Part shown: positions 16,757 to 24,592 of the stretch, in pieces
How positions within the stretch are numbered: the first letter of the stretch is position 1
Layout of the letters: each line of letters starts with the position of its first letter
Origin: Aciditerrimonas ferrireducens
Lineage (GTDB): Bacteria; Actinomycetota; Acidimicrobiia; Acidimicrobiales; UBA8190
Reading direction: 5' to 3'
Length of the DNA: 44,931 bases
Assembly: GCF_023130475.1 (NCBI RefSeq)
Contig: NZ_JAKHEX010000019.1
Location: 1-44,931 of the forward strand
Translations under genes and position numbers: made by a program
Notes under the pieces: model-generated
Seen by the model: only the letters and a program-made list of their open reading frames with translations
Database searches by the model: none
Told to the model about the DNA's origin: nothing

Positions 16757-17629
16757 ATGACCCGGCGCAGCACCGCCCCTGAGTTCATCGAGGCCCTGGC
16801 CCGGGGGCTGGACGTGATCCGGGCCTTCCAAAGCGGCGACCGGGAGCTCACCCTCGCCGAGCTGGCCGGCCGGGTCGACCTCGCCCGCCCGACCGTCCGG
16901 CGCATCCTGCTCACCCTCGAGGAGCTCGGCTACGTCCGAGCCGGGGCGCGGGGCTACTCGCTGACCGCCAGGGTCCTGGACCTCGGCCTGGCCTACGTCC
17001 AGTCGGTCGGCCTCTGGGACGTCGTGGCACCGCATCTCGAGCGCCTCTCCCGCCAGACCGGCGAGTCCTGCTCGATCGCCGAACTGGACGGGTCCGACGT
17101 CGTCTACGTGGCCCGGGTGGCGGTCCCCAAGGTGGTCGGCCTGGCGGTCAGGATCGGCACCCGCTTCCCGGCCTACGCCACCTCCCTCGGCAAGGTCATG
17201 CTGGCGGCCCTCGGGGCCAAGGAGCTCGACCGGGTCCTGCGCATCCCGAGCCGCTCCGAGGTCCGTCCCCTCTGGCAGCCCACCCGGGCGGAGCTGGCCG
17301 CCGATCTCGCTGCGGTCCGCACCCAGGGCTGGGCCCTCACCGACGAGCAGCTCGCCAAGGGCATCCGCTCCGTGGGTGCCCCGATCCGCCGGCCCGACGG
17401 CACGGTGGTGGCCGCCGTCAACGTCAACACCCACGTGCTCGAGACGCCGGTGGAGCACCTCGTCGGGCACCACCTGCCCCGGCTGCTCCAGGCCCGCGAC
17501 GCCATCGAGGCCGACCTGGCCCGCCTCGAAGCCCTGCCGCTGCGCCAACGGAACCACGCCTCGAGCGCCAGGACCCTGGCGGCAGCCGGGAGACCGGACG
17601 GCCTTGCTCGGCCGTCCCGCCGTCGCTAA
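16757..17629 (+). CDS. IclR-family transcriptional regulator
   Basis: A 290-residue regulator with the N-terminal winged helix-turn-helix (IEALARGLDVIRAF, TLAELAGRVDLARPTVRRIL, about residues 10-55) and the C-terminal effector domain (GTRFPAYATSLGKVMLAAL, VGAPIRRPDGTVVAAVNVN). Members of the PcaR/PobR branch, which control aromatic acid catabolism, share this layout and the phrase STAPEFIEALARGLDVI-like start. ATG 16757 has GGAGGG 2 nt upstream, which is tight. It most likely controls both the divergent amidohydrolase gene and the downstream CoA-transferase, lyase and dioxygenase genes. Confidence 0.92.
   Translation: MTRRSTAPEFIEALARGLDVIRAFQSGDRELTLAELAGRVDLARPTVRRILLTLEELGYVRAGARGYSLTARVLDLGLAYVQSVGLWDVVAPHLERLSRQTGESCSIAELDGSDVVYVARVAVPKVVGLAVRIGTRFPAYATSLGKVMLAALGAKELDRVLRIPSRSEVRPLWQPTRAELAADLAAVRTQGWALTDEQLAKGIRSVGAPIRRPDGTVVAAVNVNTHVLETPVEHLVGHHLPRLLQARDAIEADLARLEALPLRQRNHASSARTLAAAGRPDGLARPSRRR
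17596..17617 (+). terminator. Hairpin in the 3' end of iclR
   Basis: GGACGGCC (17596-17603) pairs perfectly with GGCCGTCC (17610-17617), 8 bp with a 6-nt loop, just before the iclR stop. No U-tract; may attenuate read-through into the CoA-transferase gene. Confidence 0.4.
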
Positions 17630-17671
17630 CGTCGCTCCCGCTGATCGGACGCTATTCCGAGGAGTGGACAC

Positions 17672-17728
17672 ATGGGGTGGTACAGGCCTGTCCGGGTGGG
17701 CGACGTGGGGGGACGTCCGTGGTGCTGA
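17672..17728 (+). CDS. Possible 18-residue leader peptide overlapping the CoA-transferase start
   Basis: ATG 17672 has a good Shine-Dalgarno (CGAGGAG, 7 nt upstream) yet its frame closes after 18 codons at the TGA 17726-17728, just past the GTG start of the CoA-transferase at 17719. The encoded peptide MGWYRPVRVGDVGGRPWC is aromatic/Arg-rich with no obvious regulatory run. It could couple translation to the downstream gene; it may also be chance. Confidence 0.35.
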   Translation: MGWYRPVRVGDVGGRPWC

Positions 17729-18969
17729 GCGGATCGTCCCCGGCCCCGGAGCTCGATCCCGCCCCGCGAGGCCCCCTGGCGGGTCTGCTGGTGGCGGACT
17801 TCTCCCGCATCCTGGCGGGGCCCTACGCCACCATGCTGCTCGGGGACCTGGGGGCCACGGTGGTGAAGGTCGAGAGCCCGGCCGGGGACGACACCCGGAC
17901 CTGGATGCCGCCGGTCCACGAGGGAGTGGCCACCTACTACCTCTCGGTCAACCGCAACAAGCGCTCAGTCGTCTTGGACCTGAAGGACGAGGAGGACCGG
18001 CGGCTCGCCGAACGGCTGGTCGAGCGGGCCGACGTCATGATCGAGAACTTCCGGCCCGGTCAGCTGGCCCGCTACAGCCTGGACTGGGAGCGGGTCCATG
18101 CCCGGAATCCCCGCTGCGTCATGGCGTCCATCACCGCGTTCGGGTCGAACGGCGAGGGCGCCGGCCTCCCGGGCTACGACCTCATGGTCCAGGCCATGAG
18201 CGGCCTGATGAGCCTGACCGGTGACCCCGAGGGACCGGCGATGCGCAGCGGCATCGCGGTGTTCGACATCCTGGCCGGCCTGCACGCCACGGTCGGCATC
18301 CTGGCGGCCCTGGCCGAGCGGGAACGCAGCGGCGAGGGACAGCACGTCGAGGTGAGCCTCATGGCCTCGGCCCTCTCGGGCATGGCGAACCACACCACGG
18401 CGTGGGTGGTCGGCGGCGTAGTGCCCTACCGCATGGGCAACGCCCACCCCAGCCTCTTCCCCTACGAGCCCCTGCCGACCGCCGATGGCGAGCTGGTGGT
18501 CATCGCCGGGAACGACCGGCAGTTCCGGGCGCTGGTCGACGTCCTGGGCGTGCCCGAGCTGGCCGAGCGGCCGGAGTTCGCCCGGAACGAGGACCGAACG
18601 GCGAACCGGGAGATCCTCCGTCCGCTCCTCGTCGAGCGGCTGCGCACCCGGCCGGCCCGGGAGTGGTTCGACCTGCTCATCGCCCGGGACGTGCCCTGTG
18701 CCCCGATCCTGACGGTGGACGACGGCGTGGCCATGGCCGAGCGGCTGGGCCTGGCACCGACGGTGCCGGTCCCAAGCGACCAGCCGAGCTTCCCCATGGT
18801 TCGTCACCCCATCGGCCTCTCCAGGACCCCGCCTCGCTACGACCTCGCCCCCCCGGCGCTCGACCAGGACGGGGCGCTCGTCCGGCGCTGGCTGACCGAG
18901 GGGGCCGGGCAACCAATGAGCGGGGCCGCGGGCCAGGCCGGTCGAGCCGGGACGGGGACGGACCAGTGA
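17719..18969 (+). CDS. Class III (CaiB/BaiF-type) CoA-transferase
   Basis: A 416-residue family III CoA-transferase, which moves CoA between carboxylates. Recognisable blocks are LAGLLVADFSRILAGPYATMLLGDLGA, VVKVESPAGDDTRTW, the NRNKRSVVLDLK strand, NFRPGQLARY (the catalytic-Asp region follows in GYDLMVQAMSGLMS) and GQHVEVSLMASAL. Start is chosen at GTG 17719 with GGGGGGA upstream; GTG 17722 or 17677 are alternatives. Its stop overlaps the start of the citryl-CoA-lyase-like gene (GTGA). The pair suggests activation of a hydroxy acid to its CoA ester followed by C-C cleavage. Confidence 0.88.
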   Translation: MVLSGSSPAPELDPAPRGPLAGLLVADFSRILAGPYATMLLGDLGATVVKVESPAGDDTRTWMPPVHEGVATYYLSVNRNKRSVVLDLKDEEDRRLAERLVERADVMIENFRPGQLARYSLDWERVHARNPRCVMASITAFGSNGEGAGLPGYDLMVQAMSGLMSLTGDPEGPAMRSGIAVFDILAGLHATVGILAALAERERSGEGQHVEVSLMASALSGMANHTTAWVVGGVVPYRMGNAHPSLFPYEPLPTADGELVVIAGNDRQFRALVDVLGVPELAERPEFARNEDRTANREILRPLLVERLRTRPAREWFDLLIARDVPCAPILTVDDGVAMAERLGLAPTVPVPSDQPSFPMVRHPIGLSRTPPRYDLAPPALDQDGALVRRWLTEGAGQPMSGAAGQAGRAGTGTDQ

Positions 18970-19799
18970 GCGAGACCGCCTACCCCACGGGTCTCGGGGC
19001 CTCCACCGAGGTCGGCATCACCCTCATGGGCCTGGACCTGGCCGAGGACCTCATGGGCCGGGTCGGGTTCGGCGAGCTGGTGCTCTGGCTCTGCCGCCAG
19101 CGCCGACCCCGGCCGGGGGAGGTCCGGCTCTTCGAGGCCGTCCTCGTAGCCCTCGCCGACCACGGCTTCACCCCCACGGCCATCGCCGCCCGCCTGACCT
19201 ACCTGTCGGCCCCTGACGCCCTCCAAGGGGCCTTCGCCGCCGGGCTGCTCGGCGGCGGCTCGCGCTTCTTGGGGGTGACGGAGGACACCGGGCGGTTCCT
19301 GGCCGAGGCCCTCGCCGGACGGGACCTGCCCGCGCCCGAGGCCGACCCGGAGCGCTGGGACGAGCTGGCCCGGGCCGTGCTCGCCGAGGCCCGAGCGGCG
19401 AGGCGCCTGGTGCCGGGCCTCGGCCACCCGGTCCACAAGGTCCAGGACCCCCGGACCCCCCGCCTGCTCGCCATCGCCCGCGAGGAGGGCAGCTTCGGGC
19501 CGCACCTGGCGCTCTTTTCGGCCATCGGTCGGGTCCACCCTGAGGTCCTCGGCCGCCGGCTGGTCCTGAACGGGGCCGGGGTCTGCGGGGCCGCCCTCAT
19601 GGATCTCGGCGTCCCCTCCGCCGTGCTGCGGGGCGTGGCCCTGGTGGCCCGGGCCGGCGGGCTCCTGGGCCAGTTGGCGGAGGAGGCTCGGGCCCCGGTC
19701 GGCATGGACATCTACCTCCACGTCGAACGCCATGCCCGTTTCGAGGCCCATCCCTACCCCGACGCCGGGCCGGCGCCAGCCGGCCACGGGGAAGGGTGA
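18966..19799 (+). CDS. Citryl-CoA lyase-like protein (citrate synthase family)
   Basis: A 277-residue protein, shorter than citrate synthase (about 370-430), lacking the N-terminal part and resembling the stand-alone citryl-CoA lyase group. GLGHPVHKVQDPRTPRLL (about 154-171) is the conserved active-site His block; GLGASTEVGITLMGLDLAEDLMGRVGFGELVLWL is the typical start. Such enzymes split a 3-hydroxy-3-carboxyacyl-CoA into an acyl-CoA and an oxo acid. GTG start overlaps the CoA-transferase stop, so the two are translationally coupled. It is followed after 25 bp by the extradiol dioxygenase gene. Confidence 0.8.
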   Translation: MSETAYPTGLGASTEVGITLMGLDLAEDLMGRVGFGELVLWLCRQRRPRPGEVRLFEAVLVALADHGFTPTAIAARLTYLSAPDALQGAFAAGLLGGGSRFLGVTEDTGRFLAEALAGRDLPAPEADPERWDELARAVLAEARAARRLVPGLGHPVHKVQDPRTPRLLAIAREEGSFGPHLALFSAIGRVHPEVLGRRLVLNGAGVCGAALMDLGVPSAVLRGVALVARAGGLLGQLAEEARAPVGMDIYLHVERHARFEAHPYPDAGPAPAGHGEG

Positions 19800-19824
19800 G
19801 CCGGACGAGAGGAAGGAGGACCCC

Positions 19825-20685
19825 GTGGCGCCCTTGGTGGCCGTCGTGGCCTCGACCCACCACCCGTTCTACTACCGGGCCTCCACCCAGCCCCCGGACC
19901 AGCGGCCGGCCTCCGTGGACACCTGGGTCCGAAAGATCGAGGCGTTCCGGGAGACGCTTCGGGTGGCCGAACCCGACGTGCTCGTCCTGGTCGGCTCGGA
20001 CCACTTCCACCAGCTCTGGCTGGACAACATGCCCCAGTTCCTCGTCGGAGCCGCCCCGGTCTACGACGCCAACTGGTACAACGAGGAGCGGGAGTTCGGG
20101 CTGCCCCGCATGCGGCTCCAGGGGCACCCGGCCCTCTCGCGGCACCTCCTGCGCCGGGGCCTCGACCTCGGTTTCGACCTGGCCTTCTCGAACGAGCTCC
20201 GCCTGGACCACTCGGTGACCTGCCCCATCATCACCCTGCGGCCCGAGGCCGACCTGCCGGTGGTGCCCCTCTACACGAACATCTTCGCCCCGCCCATGCC
20301 CCAGCCCCGGCGGTTCGTCGAGCTCGGCCAGGCGCTGCGCCGCATGGTGGAGGAGTGGGAGTCCGACGAGCGGGTGGCCATCATCGGCACCGGCCACCTC
20401 TCCTTGGAGCTCGGCGGCCCCCGCCAGTTCGGGCCGCACGGGCCCGACCCGGCCTTCGACGCGAAGGCGGTCCGCTGGATCGCCGAGGCCGACGTGGAGG
20501 GCGCCCTCAGCGAGGTGACCCTCGAGAGCCTCGCCGAGCCGGGCAACGCCACCCACGGCTTCATGGACTTCCTCCTCATGATGGGGGCGGCGGGCCCCGG
20601 CACCCCGGCCGACTACGTCGACAGCCTGGACCTGTTCCACACCATGGAGGCCTACTTCACCTGGTACCCGAAGGAGGGGACGTGA
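19825..20685 (+). CDS. Class III extradiol ring-cleavage dioxygenase, catalytic (LigB-like) subunit
   Basis: A 286-residue LigB-superfamily protein. Candidate Fe(II) ligands are His12/His13 in STHHPFYY and His60/His62 in GSDHFHQ; LDHSVTCPI (His129) and GTGHLSLEL (His191) match the conserved second-sphere and acid-base histidines, and LAEPGNATHGFMDFL contains a candidate glutamate ligand. These enzymes open a catecholic or related ring next to the diol. GTG 19825 has a very good GGAAGGAGGA upstream. Its stop overlaps the GTG of the LigA-like gene (GTGA), as in two-subunit protocatechuate 4,5- or gallate dioxygenases. Confidence 0.85.
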   Translation: MAPLVAVVASTHHPFYYRASTQPPDQRPASVDTWVRKIEAFRETLRVAEPDVLVLVGSDHFHQLWLDNMPQFLVGAAPVYDANWYNEEREFGLPRMRLQGHPALSRHLLRRGLDLGFDLAFSNELRLDHSVTCPIITLRPEADLPVVPLYTNIFAPPMPQPRRFVELGQALRRMVEEWESDERVAIIGTGHLSLELGGPRQFGPHGPDPAFDAKAVRWIAEADVEGALSEVTLESLAEPGNATHGFMDFLLMMGAAGPGTPADYVDSLDLFHTMEAYFTWYPKEGT

Positions 20686-21050
20686 GCCGCTACCTGCTCG
20701 ACAAGTTCCTCTACACGGTCGACCGGGACCCCGACCTCCTCGAACGCTACCGCCAGGATCCCCGGGGCACCGTGGCCTGGTGGGAGGCCGAGATGGCCAA
20801 CCGTCTGCTCGCCTGTCACGAGCAGGAGCGCTCCAGCTGGCTGGCCTTCGAGGACGCCGAGCGCGAGGCCCTCGCCACCCACGACTACCCGGCGCTCTTC
20901 GCCCTCGGCGCCCACCCCTTCTTGACCCTGACCCTCTTCATCGGGCTCTTCGAGCGGGACCACCCTGAGCCCCTCGGTTTCCAGCGGGCCTACGCCGCTC
21001 GCCTGGCCGACTGGCTCGGCAAGCCCTACCCCGACATCAGCACCTGCTGA
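20682..21050 (+). CDS. Extradiol dioxygenase small subunit (LigA-like)
   Basis: A 122-residue helical protein with the LigA-subunit pattern: FLYTVDRDPDLLERYRQDP at the start, then a conserved small-subunit region (ATHDYPALFALGAHP). In LigAB the small subunit covers the active site of the catalytic subunit. GTG start overlaps the dioxygenase stop. It completes a two-subunit enzyme and ends the probable transcription unit; the next frame, 3 nt downstream, is a decayed gene. Confidence 0.75.
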   Translation: MSRYLLDKFLYTVDRDPDLLERYRQDPRGTVAWWEAEMANRLLACHEQERSSWLAFEDAEREALATHDYPALFALGAHPFLTLTLFIGLFERDHPEPLGFQRAYAARLADWLGKPYPDISTC

Positions 21051-21053
21051 GCC

Positions 21054-21730
21054 GTGCGCGCCGCCGTCCTTCACCGGGCCGGGGCACCACCCGAACCGGG
21101 CTCCTGGCCGGAGCCGGTGCCCGGCGAAGCCGAGAGCCTCCTGGCCGTCGAGGCGGCGCCGATCAGCCCGCTGGACCTGCTCCTCGCGTCGGGGGTCTCG
21201 TACTTCGGGCCGCCGCCGCTGCCCTCGGTGCCCAGGGTCCAAGGCGTGGGCCGGGTCCTGGCCTCGGGCTCGCTCCCGGTGGGGGCCCGGGTCTGGTTCC
21301 AGGCCCCCGCCCGCAGCGCCTCGGCCCTCGGGGCCCTCGCCGAGCAGACCGTCGACCTGCGCCAGCACCCCGACCCCGAGGCCCTGCGCCAGGCCTTCCT
21401 GGCCGCCAGCCCCGAGGGCTACGACCTCGTCCTCGACCCGCTCTGCGGTCCGCCGGCCGACGCGGCGCTCGTGACCCTCCGACCCGGGGGCCGGTTCGTG
21501 AACCTCGGCAGCGCCGCCGGACCGGCCCTCCAGGCGCCCTCCACGGTGCTCCGCAGCCGGAGCCTCTCGGTCCTCGGCTACACGAACGCCAGCCTCACCC
21601 CGGCTGAGACCATGGCGACCCTGGCGAAGGTTTTCGACCTGGCCGCCGGGGGCGTCCTGCGGGTGCGGACCGAGACCCACGCCCTCGCCCGGGTCGGGTG
21701 GTCGTCCTCGTGGACCCCGCCGCCTCCTGA
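21054..21730 (+). pseudogene. Decayed quinone oxidoreductase-like (zinc-less MDR) gene with internal deletion
   Basis: The N-terminal GroES-like part is normal (MRAAVLHRAGAPPEPG, AAPISPLDLLLASG, PRVQGVGRVLASG). At residue about 98 the text goes straight from ALAEQT to VDLRQHPDPEAL, so the roughly 80 residues that should hold the Rossmann nucleotide-binding glycine motif are missing. The C-terminal end is also damaged: the correct ending GRVVVLVDPAAS followed by TGA is in another frame from 21690, while the original frame would run on antisense into the exporter gene to 22073. Both lesions argue for a pseudogene. It lies 3 nt after the LigA-like gene and may once have been part of the pathway. 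Confidence 0.68.
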
Positions 21731-21749
21731 GCCGAGGCACCCTCGGCTC
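21729..21749. terminator. Hairpin between convergent gene ends
   Basis: GAGCCGAGG (21729-21737) and CCTCGGCTC (21741-21749) form a perfect 9-bp stem with a 3-nt loop between the stop of the oxidoreductase remnant and that of the MMPL gene. No U-tract. A bidirectional terminator is likely. Confidence 0.62.
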
Positions 21750-21751
21750 TG

Positions 21752-23838
21752 TCAGCCCTCGGGCGGCACGCTGGCCTGCCGCGCCGGCCGGGTCGGCCAC
21801 CAGAAGCGCTCGCCGAGGGTGCTGCCGATGGCCGGCACGAGGACGCTGCGGACCAGGAACGTGTCGAGGAGCACGCCGACGGCGACCAGGAAGCCGACCT
21901 CGGTGAGGGCCACGAGGGGCAAGACGGCCAAGGCAGCGAAGGTGGCCGCCAGCACCACCCCGGCAGCGGTGATGACCGGACCGGTGGCCTCCAGGCTCCG
22001 CGCCATGCCGATGCGGGTGGCGCCGCACCGAGCGGTTTCCTCTCGGGCCCGGCTGGCCAGGAACACCGTGTAGTCCACGCCCAAGGCCACCAGGAAGACG
22101 AACCCGAAGATCGGGACGGTGGGGTCGAAGCCGGGGAAGTGGAAGAGGTGGGTGACGACCAGGGCACTGACCCCGAGGGAGGCGACGTAGGAGAACAGGA
22201 CCGAGGCCGCCAGCACCACCGGTGCCACCACTGCCCGCAGGAGGATCCCGAGGACGACCAGGACCACGAGCAGGATCACCGGCAGCACCCGCTCGGTGTC
22301 GTGGACCGCCGCCGCGTGCAGGTCGAGGTCGGTGGCGGTCTCGCCACCGACCAGCGTCCTGGGGCCGACCGCCTCGTCGAGTCGCCGCTGGAGCGAAGCC
22401 ACCGTCGACGCAGCGAGCCGTCCCGAGGGTGCGCCGGCCAGCGTGGCGGTCAGGATGGCCGCGTCCGGCAGCACCCGGGGGCTCCCGAGGGCCACGATGC
22501 CGCGAGTGGACCGGACCACCGCCTCGGCGGCCGCCAGCCGGCTCGGCGGCCGCACGAGGATGGTCGCCGGCGCGCTCGCCCCCGGCGGGAAACCCTCGGC
22601 GAGGAGCTCCTGGGCCACGACGGCCCCGACCCGGCCCCGGAACCCGTTCTGCTGGTTCACCCCGCCCCGGTAGGCGAGGAGACCGAAGCAGCAGGCACCG
22701 AGGACCACGGCGACCGACGATCCCGCCAGGACACGGCGGTCGACGACGCGCCGGGCCACCTGGGCCCACGGGCGGCTCGTGGCCGCCGGCGGTCCGCCCG
22801 GGCGGGGGATGCGCGGCCAGAACACCCGGCGTCCGCAGAGCACCAGGAGCGCGGGGAGCACGGCGAGCTGGGCGACGAGGGCGCAGGCCACCCCGGCGGC
22901 ACAGGCCGGGCCCAGGGCGGCGACGTCCCGGAGGTGGGCCAGGCCCAGGCAGAGCAAGGCCAGGACGACGGTTCCACCCGAGGCCAGGATGGTCGGCCCG
23001 GTGCGGGTCAGGGCCCGGATCACCGCCACCCGGTGGTCCTCGTGCTGGGTCAGCTCCTCTCGGACCCGGGCCACGAGCAGCAGGGCGTAGTCGGTGCCGG
23101 CCCCGAAGACGACCACCGTCAAGATGCCGACCGTCATGCCGTTCACCACGAACCCGTGGGTGGCGAGGAGGTAGGCGGCCCCTTCGGCCCAGCCAGCGGC
23201 CACGAAGACGGAGAGGAGCGGCAGCAACCACAGCACGGGGCTGCGATAGGTCAGCAGGAGGAGCAGGACGACGATGGCGACCGTCAGTCCGAGGAGGCGC
23301 CCATCGACCCCGGCGAACGCCCGGGCGACGTCGGCTGCCGAGCCGGCCGGTCCCCCCACCGCTTCCCGCAGGCCCGACAGTCCGCTCGTGCGCGCGGCCT
23401 GCCGTGCCAGGCGCGCCAGGGTCGCGACGTCGTGGTCCAAGACGCCCGGGGCGATCGTGGGGGCCAGCGAGATCTCCACGAGGGCCACCTTGCCGTTCGG
23501 GGAGACCTGGAGCGCCGACGGTGTCCCCGCGTCCCGCAGCCGGGCCTCTCGGACGGCCGAGACGAAGCGCTGGACGGCCCGGCGTCCGTTGGGCCCGAGG
23601 CCGTGCGGCCGGGCGAACACCACGACGGCGGGGGAGCCACCGACCGCGGGATGGGCCTCCTCGAAGGCCAGCACCCGAGTGGCGGGCGCGCCACGGGGCA
23701 GAAAGGTCGTCGGGGCGTTGTCCTCATGGGCGCTCAGCTTCCCCGCCAGCGGGCCGCAGATCCCGAGGAGGGCGACGGCCAGCACCACCACCCCCCGGCG
23801 ACCCCCCGGCCGAGGTAGCGTCCCCGTCGAGCCGTCAT
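21752..23838 (-). CDS. MMPL/RND-family membrane transporter (apparent frameshift after the start)
   Basis: About 690 residues in two repeated halves, each with a first helix, an extracytoplasmic domain and a bundle of helices. The helix-4 motifs GTDYALLLVARVREE and GVDYTVFLASRAREE carry the Asp-Tyr pairs used for proton relay in MMPL exporters. The best start, ATG 23838, encodes MTARRGRYLGRGVAGG, a typical MMPL N-terminus, but in a different frame from the body (VVVLAVALLG onward); one extra G in the G6 run at 23791-23796 (as read on the minus strand) would join them. In the body frame the first usable codon is GTG at 23791. Divergent from and probably controlled by the TetR gene. Cargo unknown; drugs or lipids are typical. 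Confidence 0.8.
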
Positions 23839-24592
23839 GAATGATGACACTACGTCGGAACCTAGACAATCTGTCAAGAAGATGCGCGGCCGGAGGGCCG
23901 CGGGTCGCTGGGCGTCGGCCGTCGAGGCCCACCGGGCTGCCCAGCGGGACGTCGTGCTGGACGCGGCTTTGGAGCTGCTGCGCGAACGGGGCCTGGCTGG
24001 GCTCACCATGTCGGCCCTGGCCGATCGGGCCGGGGTGTCCCGAGCGACCCTGTACCACTACTTCCCCGACGTCGACCATGTCCTGGCTGCGTGGGTCAGC
24101 CGGGAGGTCGAACGGAGCGTGGCCGACGTCCTCGCCACGGCCAGCGCCATCGAGGACCCCGTGGAACGGCTCCAATGGGTGGTCGGGGACCAGCTGGCCC
24201 GCTTCGCCAGCCAGGAGCACCGGGTGTCGGTCGAGCACCTCGACTCCGAGGCCGGCTCGCCGGTGGTGCGCGCCGCAGTGGCGAGCGGTCTCGAGCCTCT
24301 CCGACGGCTGCTCGCCGGCACCCTCGAGGAGGCGGCCAGCCGGGGCCAGCTCGCCCTGCCCGCCGGCCCCGACCTGGCCGTCGACCTCCTCCTCGGACTC
24401 CTCGGCGCCACCCGTCGACACCTCGTCGAGGGTCGCCTCGAACCGGCCGAGGCGACCCAGGCGATCTGGGACCTCCTCGAGACCGGGTGGCGGCGGCCCG
24501 GCCGGCGGAACCCTCGTCGTCGACCCTCGGACCGCCCGGGCGGACCCCCTCAGGGGGTCCCGCCCGCCGCCTCCCCGCCGAGGAGCCGGTAG
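23837..24592 (+). CDS. TetR-family transcriptional regulator
   Basis: A 251-residue regulator with the N-terminal TetR helix-turn-helix: RDVVLDAALELLRERGLAGLTMSALADRAGVSRATLYHYFPDVDHVL (about 36-82). The C-terminal ligand domain is unremarkable until a basic, Pro/Arg-rich tail that overlaps the PadR gene by 43 bp. ATG 23837 is used; ATG 23882 is an alternative that would leave a clean intergenic region and may be better. Its start codon overlaps that of the divergent MMPL gene, so it almost certainly represses that exporter and itself. Confidence 0.88.
   Translation: MNDDTTSEPRQSVKKMRGRRAAGRWASAVEAHRAAQRDVVLDAALELLRERGLAGLTMSALADRAGVSRATLYHYFPDVDHVLAAWVSREVERSVADVLATASAIEDPVERLQWVVGDQLARFASQEHRVSVEHLDSEAGSPVVRAAVASGLEPLRRLLAGTLEEAASRGQLALPAGPDLAVDLLLGLLGATRRHLVEGRLEPAEATQAIWDLLETGWRRPGRRNPRRRPSDRPGGPPQGVPPAASPPRSR
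23847..23877. promoter_or_regulatory. MMPL promoter with overlapping TetR operator candidate
   Basis: On the minus strand a perfect -35 TTGACA (plus 23872-23877) and a TAGTGT -10 (plus 23847-23852) are 19 nt apart, the -10 being 8 nt from the MMPL ATG. The imperfect dyad TAGACA-ATC-TGTCAA (23863-23877) covers the -35, a natural place for repression by the TetR protein. Confidence 0.5.
24537..24566. terminator. Hairpin with the PadR stop codon as its loop
   Basis: GGACCCCC (24542-24549) pairs with GGGGGTCC (24553-24560) around the 3-nt loop TCA, which is the stop of the PadR gene on the minus strand; five further pairs form beyond a 1-nt bulge. It lies inside the TetR 3' coding end. Confidence 0.6.

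Noticed and set aside
21054..22073. Intact 339-residue oxidoreductase
   Set aside because: The last 115 residues are antisense to the MMPL gene and the cofactor-binding region is missing.
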